Part shown: positions 58,141 to 64,000 of the stretch, in pieces | Position numbering within the stretch: position 1 is the stretch's first letter | How the letters are laid out: each line of letters starts with the position of its first letter | DNA from: Mycolicibacterium sp. 018/SC-01/001 | GTDB lineage: Bacteria; Actinomycetota; Actinomycetes; Mycobacteriales; Mycobacteriaceae | Direction: 5' to 3' | DNA length: 64,000 bases | Assembly (NCBI RefSeq): GCF_007096635.1 | Contig: NZ_VKAA01000001.1 | Location: 372,001 to 436,000, forward strand | Translations under genes and position numbers: made by a program | Notes under the pieces: model-generated | The model's database searches: none | What the model saw: the letters and a program-made list of their open reading frames with translations, nothing else | What the model was told of the DNA's origin: nothing

Positions 58141-59034
58141 ATGGAACTGCGCACCTTGGAGTACTTCCTCGCCGTGGCCGAGGAGGAATCGTTCACCCGG
58201 GCCGCGCAGAAGTGCTTTGTCACCCAGCCGTCGATCAGCGCCCAGATCCAGGGTCTGGAACGTGAACTCGGTGAATCGCTGTTCGATCGCACCCAGCGCA
58301 CCACGGTGCTGACCGACGGCGGCCGCCTGCTGCTGCCGTTCGCACGCGAATGCGTGCGCGCAGCCAACGACGCGAAGGCGGAGTTCTCCGCCCGTGCCGG
58401 GCTGCTGCGCGGCGAGCTGCGGATCGGGACCGGAGGCGGGGTGGAACACACTACGATCCCTGTGCTGCTGGGCGAATTGCGGCAGAAGTATCCAGGCGTC
58501 GATGTCGAGGTGGTCGAAGCCACCAGCGGGCCTCTCCTGGACATGGTGTTGCAGAACCGGTTGCACGTCGCCGTGATCGCCAAGCCTGCCGCCGCGTTGC
58601 CCCCGAATGTCAGCTCGTCGCCGATGTTCACCGACGAGATCGTCGCCGTCTACGACCCGACTGTCTTCCCGCTCGGCGATGTCGCTCCGATTCCCCTGCA
58701 CGACATCGTCGATCACCCCGTGATCACGTATCCGCTCACCAGTGCGCTGCGCGGCGCGGTCGAGCGCGTCGCGGCCGAGGCACAGATCGTGGTCTCCGCC
58801 AACATCGCCGCCAACGATGCGCGACTGCAGGTGGCATTCGCACAGCAAGGGTTGGGCATTGCGCTCACTGTCCGTTCGGACCCCGCGTTACGCGACACGG
58901 GGCTCACGATCCGGCCCATCAACCCCCGGATCGGGTTCGACAAGGTGCTGATCTGGCGCACCGATCTCGTAGCACCGGCCCCACTGCGGGCGTTCCTGGA
59001 CCTCTGGGCCAACGTCGCCGACACCGCACCATAG
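58141..59034 (+). CDS. LysR family regulator (AlsR-like by context)
   Basis: The 297-residue protein begins with the LysR helix-turn-helix [68 protein letters not shown]. The effector domain is of the usual LysR type. It sits directly upstream of acetolactate synthase and acetolactate decarboxylase genes on the same strand, as alsR relates to alsSD in Bacillus (where it is divergent). A T-N11-A type LysR box lies between it and the synthase gene. The effector is likely acetate or a related acid by analogy. Confidence 0.88.
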   Translation: MELRTLEYFLAVAEEESFTRAAQKCFVTQPSISAQIQGLERELGESLFDRTQRTTVLTDGGRLLLPFARECVRAANDAKAEFSARAGLLRGELRIGTGGGVEHTTIPVLLGELRQKYPGVDVEVVEATSGPLLDMVLQNRLHVAVIAKPAAALPPNVSSSPMFTDEIVAVYDPTVFPLGDVAPIPLHDIVDHPVITYPLTSALRGAVERVAAEAQIVVSANIAANDARLQVAFAQQGLGIALTVRSDPALRDTGLTIRPINPRIGFDKVLIWRTDLVAPAPLRAFLDLWANVADTAP

Positions 59035-59067
59035 GCGATTCCTATCGCAGGACTGGACGATTCCGAT
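59031..59067 (+). promoter_or_regulatory. LysR-type box and half-site before the acetolactate synthase gene
   Basis: ATAGGCGATTCCTAT (59031-59045) is a dyad of the T-N11-A type recognised by LysR proteins. CGATTCCTAT (59036-59045) is repeated as CGATTCCGAT at 59058-59067, 22 bases on, like the recognition and activation sites of LysR-controlled promoters. It overlaps the stop of the LysR gene and lies about 85 bases before the synthase. Confidence 0.55.
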
Positions 59068-59149
59068 TGGACGGCCGGTACCGCCTGCACGAAACTCGTT
59101 GCTGGCGAGTTCATTCGCCGACATCTGTCCCGCGACGGGGAGGAACACA

Positions 59150-60823
59150 CTGTCCGCCGAGCACGCCGTCCGCAGCGCACAGCGCCTCGTCGACGTTCTG
59201 TCCGATCACGACGTGCGCTACATCTTCGGGGTCCCGGGCGCCAAGATCGACGCCGTCTACGACGTCCTCGCCGATGGCGGCCCCTCGCTCGTGGTGTGCC
59301 GGCACGAACAGAACGCCGCGTTCATGGCCGCCGCGGTAGGGCGCCTGACAGGCCGCCCGGGCGTCGTGCTGGTCACCTCCGGGCCGGGAACGGCGAATCT
59401 GGCCACCGGCCTGCTGACCGCTAACACCGAACAGGACCCGGTCGTGGCAGTGTGCGGCGCCGTCGGGCGCGCGGACCGGCTCAAACGCACCCATCAGTCG
59501 ATGAATGCCGCCGCTCTGCTGGCGACCGTCACCAAGCACACCGCCGAGGTGAACGACGCCGACAACGTCGCCGAGGCCACTATCAACGCGCTCCGGGCGG
59601 CGGTGACCGAGCCCCAGGGCGCTGCCGCGGTGGTGGTGCCTGCCGATGTGCAGAGTTCGCCGACCACCCGCACGGTCACAGCAGCAGCGCCGGTCCCCGC
59701 CCTCGGCGCTGCGCCCGCGGCCGCGCTCGCCTCTGCTGCCGAGCTCATCCGAGCCGCGCAGCGACCTGTTCTGCTCGTCGGTACACGCGGGGCCGCCCCC
59801 AGAACGTGCGCGGCGCTGCGGGAGTTCATCCGCGTGACCGGGTTTCCCGTGGTCGAAACGTTTCAGGCCGCCGGAGTGGTCTCGCGCGAATTGGAGGATC
59901 ACTACCTCGGCCGAGTCGGTCTGTTCCGCAATCAACCCGGTGACGTGCTCGTCTCCACAGCCGATGTCCTGATCACCGTCGGCTACGACGCCGTCGAATA
60001 CGACCCGTCGCTGTGGAACTCCGACCCGCACCGCACCGTGGTGCACATCGATGCGCTGCCCGCCGACATCGATGCGTTCTATCAACCTGCGATCGAACTA
60101 CGCGGTGACATCCCCGCTTCTGTCGAGGAGTTGACAACCGTACTCGCAGGACACGTTCTCTCCGACGAGTTCGGCGACGACATCGCCCGGCACCGCAGAA
60201 CGCTGGCCGACATCGACGCCGCCGAGCGTCGGCATCCAGCCAGCTCAGCCGGTCTCAATCCCGCCTCGGTGGTCCTCGCCCTACGTCACGAGGTCGGGGA
60301 CGACGCCACCATCGCGTGCGACATCGGATCGGTCTACATCTACATGGCCAGGCATTTCCGGGTCTACGAGCCGCGCAGACTGTTGTTCTCGAACGGGCAG
60401 CAGACCCTCGGCGTCGCACTGCCGTGGGCCATGGCGTCTGCGCTCGTACGGCCGGGGACGCCGGTGGTGTCGGTGTCGGGCGACGGAGGTTTCCTGTTCT
60501 CCGCGCAAGAGCTGGAGACCGCCACCCGTCTGGGCCTGACATTCACCCATATCGTGTTGCGCGACAACACCTACGACATGGTGGGTTTCCAAGAAGTTCT
60601 CAAATACGGCCGCAAATCCGGGGTGCAGCTCGGCGATTACGACATCTGCTCGTACGCAGCGGCTTTCGGCGCGAAGGGATACCGCGTCACATCGATGGAC
60701 GAGTTCCAAGCGGTCCTCCAGCAAGCCCTCGCCGAGGACGGACCGAGCGTGATCGACGTGCCGGTCGACTACAGCCGCAACACTGATCTCGCCGCCCACA
60801 TGCACGACGGCACGTTCGAATAG
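59150..60823 (+). CDS. alsS: Catabolic acetolactate synthase (AlsS-type)
   Basis: The thiamine-diphosphate enzyme of about 557 residues closely resembles Bacillus Als[58 protein letters not shown], with catalytic glutamate in RHEQNAAF, and [34 protein letters not shown] as the TPP-binding motif. It joins two pyruvate molecules to acetolactate. The start is odd: GGGGAGGA lies five bases before CTG 59150, while the only nearby canonical codon, TTG 59099, has no ribosome binding site. No ATG or GTG start is available. It is followed eight bases later by the decarboxylase. Confidence 0.88.
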   Translation: MSAEHAVRSAQRLVDVLSDHDVRYIFGVPGAKIDAVYDVLADGGPSLVVCRHEQNAAFMAAAVGRLTGRPGVVLVTSGPGTANLATGLLTANTEQDPVVAVCGAVGRADRLKRTHQSMNAAALLATVTKHTAEVNDADNVAEATINALRAAVTEPQGAAAVVVPADVQSSPTTRTVTAAAPVPALGAAPAAALASAAELIRAAQRPVLLVGTRGAAPRTCAALREFIRVTGFPVVETFQAAGVVSRELEDHYLGRVGLFRNQPGDVLVSTADVLITVGYDAVEYDPSLWNSDPHRTVVHIDALPADIDAFYQPAIELRGDIPASVEELTTVLAGHVLSDEFGDDIARHRRTLADIDAAERRHPASSAGLNPASVVLALRHEVGDDATIACDIGSVYIYMARHFRVYEPRRLLFSNGQQTLGVALPWAMASALVRPGTPVVSVSGDGGFLFSAQELETATRLGLTFTHIVLRDNTYDMVGFQEVLKYGRKSGVQLGDYDICSYAAAFGAKGYRVTSMDEFQAVLQQALAEDGPSVIDVPVDYSRNTDLAAHMHDGTFE

Positions 60824-60830
60824 TACCGGC

Positions 60831-61613
60831 ATGACAGGATCACGGCTGCGACACCTCGCGGACTGGGCCGCCCGGATCGTCGAGCACCACCCCGCACGCC
60901 GCGGCGGTGAGGTGTTCCAGTCCTCGACCATCGGCGCTCTGCTCGACGGTGTGTACGACGGTGACCTGACCGTGGCAGAACTGCTGCGGCACGGCGACTT
61001 CGGGCTCGGCACCTTCAACCGCCTCGACGGCGAGATGGTCATCATCGACGGCACGTGCTACCACCTGCGCTCGGACGGCAGTGCCGTGGAAGCCGCACTG
61101 TCAGAGCGGACACCGTTTGCCGCGGTCACCCGTTTCCACACCGCACACACCCTCGACATCGACGGCGACACAGCCCGCGATGATCTGCTCGACCGCATCG
61201 ACGACACACTGCAGAGCACCAATCTCATCTATGCCGTGCGCGTCGACGGACGGTTCGCCGCAGTGCGCACCCGTACCGTCCGCGCACAAACACCGCCTTA
61301 CCCGCCGCTCACCGAGGCCAGCGACGACCAAGCCGAGCAGGTGTTCGACGATGTCGGCGGTGTCCTGATCGGTTTCCGCACACCAGCTTTCGAGCAGGGG
61401 ATCTCCGTTGCCGGTTACCACCTGCACTTCCTCGACGACACCCGTAGCCGAGGGGGGCACGTCCTCGACGTCACCGTGCACGCGGGACGCGTCGCGATCA
61501 GCACCGCATCCGAACTGCACCTGCGGCTGCCGACCACAACCGGGTTCCTCGCCGCCCACCTGACAGGTGAGGACATCGCCGGCCGTATCCGCCACGCTGA
61601 GGGCGGCGGGTGA
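60831..61613 (+). CDS. alsD: Alpha-acetolactate decarboxylase
   Basis: The 260-residue enzyme has FQSSTIGALLDGVYDGDLTVAELLRHGDFGLGTFNRLDGEMVIIDG, the AlsD/BudA signature, and GYHLHFLDDTRSRGGHVLD with the zinc-binding histidines in the HxH...H spacing known from the family. It decarboxylates acetolactate to acetoin. It starts eight bases after the synthase stop, forming an alsS-alsD operon. It converges with malic enzyme. Together the genes convert pyruvate to acetoin. Confidence 0.93.
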   Translation: MTGSRLRHLADWAARIVEHHPARRGGEVFQSSTIGALLDGVYDGDLTVAELLRHGDFGLGTFNRLDGEMVIIDGTCYHLRSDGSAVEAALSERTPFAAVTRFHTAHTLDIDGDTARDDLLDRIDDTLQSTNLIYAVRVDGRFAAVRTRTVRAQTPPYPPLTEASDDQAEQVFDDVGGVLIGFRTPAFEQGISVAGYHLHFLDDTRSRGGHVLDVTVHAGRVAISTASELHLRLPTTTGFLAAHLTGEDIAGRIRHAEGGG

Positions 61614-61653
61614 CGGCGCCACGCGGTGGTGCGCCGGAGCAAAGCCAGCGCTG

Positions 61654-63318
61654 TCAGGCACCGACGTCGCTCTGGTCGTAACGCGCCTGCCACATGGCCT
61701 TGGCGATGTCCCCCGCGGGATCGTCGAGCGTTGCGCGCGCCACCCCGTCGGTGTGTGCCGCGTGATAGACCGCCTCGGCGACCGCCGCTGACACCGCGCG
61801 AATGTCGGTCACATCCGGCAGAAGTGCTGCGCCCGGCTGGTCGACGTCGAGATGTCCGGCGACGGCGCGGCCGGCCGCGAACAGCATCGCCGTGGTGACG
61901 CGGCTGGCACGAGCCAGGGTGACGCCGAGCCCGAGGCCGGGGAACACCAGGAAGTTGTTCGCTTGCCCGAAGTGATAGGTCGTGCCGTTGTAGTCCAACG
62001 GGTCCGACGGGATGCCGGCCGCGACGAGCGCGCGACCCTGTGACCACCGCAGGATGTCGGCCGGCATCCCCTCGATGCGGGACGTGGGGTTGGAGATCGG
62101 GAAGACCATCGGGCGCTCTGTTGTGGCACAGAGCTTCTCGACGATCTGTTCGTCGAAGGCACCGTGCACGGTCGACGTACCCAGGAGAATGGTCGGGGCG
62201 GCCAGTCCGATGGTCTCGAGCAGGTCGACGGTGGCCCCCGGCGCGACGCCGAGCTGCTCGCGACTCTTGAGGTAGGGCTTCTGGAAGTCGCGTAGCCCAT
62301 CGGAGTCGTCGAAGAGCAGACCGGGCCGGTCCACCAGCCAGATGTTCGCGCAGGCCTGTTCTCGGGTGGCGCCGTCGGCGATCATCGCATCGCGCAGGTT
62401 GTCGGCGATCCCGACTCCCGCGCTGCCCGCGCCGAACACGATCATGGTCTGATCCCGCATCGCCGCCCCGGTGATCCGCAACCCGGAGTAGACGGCCGCC
62501 ATCACCACGGCACCGGTGCCCTGCACGTCGTCGTTGAACACTGGGTAGTCCGCGGCATACGTGTCGAGAATCCGCCGGGCATTGCCCAGGCCGAAGTCCT
62601 CGAAGTGCAGCATGGCGTTCGGGAATCGACGGTGTGCTGTCTCGATGTAGGTGCGGATGAAGTCGTCGTACCGCTCACCCCGCACCCGGGCGTGCTTGTT
62701 CCCCAGATAGAACGGGTCGTCGAGCAAGTCCGGGTTGTCCGTGCCGACATCCAGATTGACCGCGAGAGTCCGTCCGGGATCGATACCCGCCCCGGCGGTG
62801 TAGATGGCCAGCTTGCCCACAGCGATCTGGATGCCGTTGACACCCCAGTCGCCGATGCCGAGGATCTGTTCGGCGTCACTGCACACGATCAGGTCCACGT
62901 CGTCTGGTCCGAGGCCGAAGGTGTCGAAGGTCGCATCGATCTCGTCGGGGTGGTCGATCGACAGGTAGGCGCCGCGCTGGCCGCGGTACTCATCGGAGTA
63001 GGACTCGATGGCGTCGCCGACCGTCGGTGCATAGACGACCGGGACCAGCTCGGCGAGATGGTCCAGAATGACACGGTAATAGAGCGTTTCATTCCGGTTG
63101 TGCATCTGCTCGAGCAGCAGGTTGCGAGCCAGATCGCTGGGGAGTTCGCACAATTGCCGCCAGAGCCGCCCAGCCTGCTGCTCGAGAGTGAGCACCCCTG
63201 CGGGCAATCGGCCGACGAGCCCGCGCTTCTCGCGGTCTGCCCGGCTGAAGGCGCTGCCACGATTGATGATCGGGTTCGTCAAAGCTTCGGGCACGCGGGA
63301 AAACGTCGGTGACGGCAC
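61654..63318 (-). CDS. NAD-dependent malic enzyme
   Basis: The 554-residue protein contains RNETLYYRVILDHLAELVPVVYAPTVGDA, LSIDHPDEIDATFDTF, VVCSDAEQILGIGDWGVNGIQIAVGKLAIYTAGAGIDP, FEDFGLGNARRIL, FNDDVQGTGAVVMAA and IVFGAGSAGVGIADNL. These are the blocks of large, NAD-type malic enzymes (MaeA/SfcA group, about 550 residues). It oxidatively decarboxylates malate to pyruvate. GTG 63318 was chosen: GAGGA lies 10 bases before it and the long upstream frame is non-coding. It converges on the acetoin genes, for which it could supply pyruvate. Confidence 0.9.
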   Translation of the reverse strand: MPSPTFSRVPEALTNPIINRGSAFSRADREKRGLVGRLPAGVLTLEQQAGRLWRQLCELPSDLARNLLLEQMHNRNETLYYRVILDHLAELVPVVYAPTVGDAIESYSDEYRGQRGAYLSIDHPDEIDATFDTFGLGPDDVDLIVCSDAEQILGIGDWGVNGIQIAVGKLAIYTAGAGIDPGRTLAVNLDVGTDNPDLLDDPFYLGNKHARVRGERYDDFIRTYIETAHRRFPNAMLHFEDFGLGNARRILDTYAADYPVFNDDVQGTGAVVMAAVYSGLRITGAAMRDQTMIVFGAGSAGVGIADNLRDAMIADGATREQACANIWLVDRPGLLFDDSDGLRDFQKPYLKSREQLGVAPGATVDLLETIGLAAPTILLGTSTVHGAFDEQIVEKLCATTERPMVFPISNPTSRIEGMPADILRWSQGRALVAAGIPSDPLDYNGTTYHFGQANNFLVFPGLGLGVTLARASRVTTAMLFAAGRAVAGHLDVDQPGAALLPDVTDIRAVSAAVAEAVYHAAHTDGVARATLDDPAGDIAKAMWQARYDQSDVGA

Positions 63319-63458
63319 GACAGGACATCCTCTTCGATCGTGGGCGGGACAGCGCGGCGCTTCGGCGGGCCGGCATCGTCCACCCTTCCCGGGCTGTGGC
63401 GGAGGTGTCCAATAGTTGTTGGGCTCGGCCGCCATAGGCCAATCCGATGATGCCTGGG

Positions 63459-64000
63459 CTACTGGTGCTTGGTGCGATCGATGACCCAGTCCCGCACCCT
63501 CGTCGGCACCGCCAACCCGACGGCCATCCCCGCGACGGTGAGGGTGGCCGTGATGCCGTCGCCGACCACCGCGAGGAGGACCGGCTCGGTGGCGCGCGTG
63601 GCGAGTTCGGCGCCGCCGGCGACAGCACGGAACACGTACATGCCCGGCACCATGGACACCACCGCGGCGAATCCCACTGCGGCGAAGGGCATGTGCTTGA
63701 GATAGGTCAACGGCGTGAGCACCACGCCCGCGAGAAGGCACGCCATCAGCGCAGCGACCGGGAGGCTGGACCGCCCGTACTCGATCGTCGCCCAGTGCAC
63801 CGCATGAGCGGCCATGCCGACGACGATGGGCCAGCCGAGTAGCCGGTACGGCATGGAGAAGAAGACGGGATAGCAGGCGGCGGCGACGCCTGCGGCCACG
63901 ACGTCGAGCGTGAACGGCACCTCGGCCGCAGACGAGCTCAGCGGGAGAGTCTGCCCTCCGGCGTACATCCCGATCGTGAGGCCACCGGCGATGACCGCGA
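63459..64000 (-). CDS. Threonine/serine exporter family (ThrE) protein, N-terminus beyond window
   Basis: The reading frame continues past the right end of the window; about 180 C-terminal residues are seen. They form a membrane domain of about five helices with FFSMPYRLLGWPIVVGMAAHAVH and VSMVPGMYVFRAVAGG, typical of the ThrE_2-type part of threonine/serine exporters. A basic tail ends VPTRVRDWVIDRTKHQ. It probably exports small amino acids. The N-terminal half, including the ThrE hydrolase-like part, is missing from the window. Confidence 0.82.
   Translation of the reverse strand, partial: AVIAGGLTIGMYAGGQTLPLSSSAAEVPFTLDVVAAGVAAACYPVFFSMPYRLLGWPIVVGMAAHAVHWATIEYGRSSLPVAALMACLLAGVVLTPLTYLKHMPFAAVGFAAVVSMVPGMYVFRAVAGGAELATRATEPVLLAVVGDGITATLTVAGMAVGLAVPTRVRDWVIDRTKHQ

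Overview
The window is one contiguous piece of high-GC actinobacterial chromosome. The gene families point to a fast-growing environmental mycobacterium (Mycolicibacterium type): an MmpS/MmpL pair, cutinase-like hydrolases, an F420-type luciferase-like oxidoreductase, a fused HadA/HadB-type dehydratase, an Acg-type nitroreductase-like protein, Nei2, and many acyl-CoA enzymes. I see no tRNA, rRNA, CRISPR array, insertion sequence or prophage, and no gene-free stretch longer than 300 bases. All assignments come from reading motifs; no database search was possible.

Layout. 1-6.4 kb: a cutinase cut by the window edge, a PfpI/DJ-1 protein, an enoyl-CoA hydratase family protein, a secreted GH5-type glycosidase, an MFS exporter, a membrane acyltransferase and a 47-residue protein ending in a strong terminator. 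6.4-10.8 kb: a CynX-type MFS transporter diverges from a tightly coupled three-gene signalling operon: an RsbU/SpoIIE-type phosphatase, a cobalamin-binding protein and a STAS anti-sigma antagonist. 10.8-17.8 kb: nei2, an SDR/TetR divergent pair, and a six-gene minus-strand lipid and carbonyl metabolism operon. 17.9-25.3 kb: a TesB thioesterase, a formate/nitrite-type channel, an amidase, an unknown 156-aa protein, an F420-type enzyme, a VIT1-type transporter and malQ.

25.3-35.4 kb: a MOSC/ferredoxin-reductase fusion gene broken by a 5-bp tandem duplication, an MpaB-type oxygenase, DoxX, an aldo/keto reductase, an FAD monooxygenase, an orphan STAS protein, an Acg-type protein, a GH6 cellulase and an SDR. 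35.4-45.4 kb: two MarR regulators with probable targets, a DedA protein, mmpS-mmpL and a cation exchanger. 45.4-54.2 kb: a MOSC protein, a hydrolase fused to a LuxR domain, a methyltransferase, an NDH-2-like flavoprotein, a PAS-GGDEF protein, and a catalase-like/cytochrome b561/cutinase operon. 54.3-64 kb: a universal stress protein, an APC permease, a semialdehyde dehydrogenase, an acetoin gene set (LysR, acetolactate synthase, acetolactate decarboxylase), malic enzyme and the end of a ThrE-type exporter.

The most interesting system is the 7.7-10.8 kb operon. Its middle protein carries the W-x9-EH motif known from CarH-type B12 photoreceptors next to a cobalamin-binding fold with an axial-ligand histidine. 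It is translationally coupled to a PP2C phosphatase and a STAS antagonist with an intact phospho-serine. This reads as a light- or B12-status-sensing input to a partner-switching sigma factor pathway, probably SigF. Several genes in the window have matches to the mycobacterial SigF promoter (GTTT, 15-16 bases, GGGTA), so output and input may both be present here.
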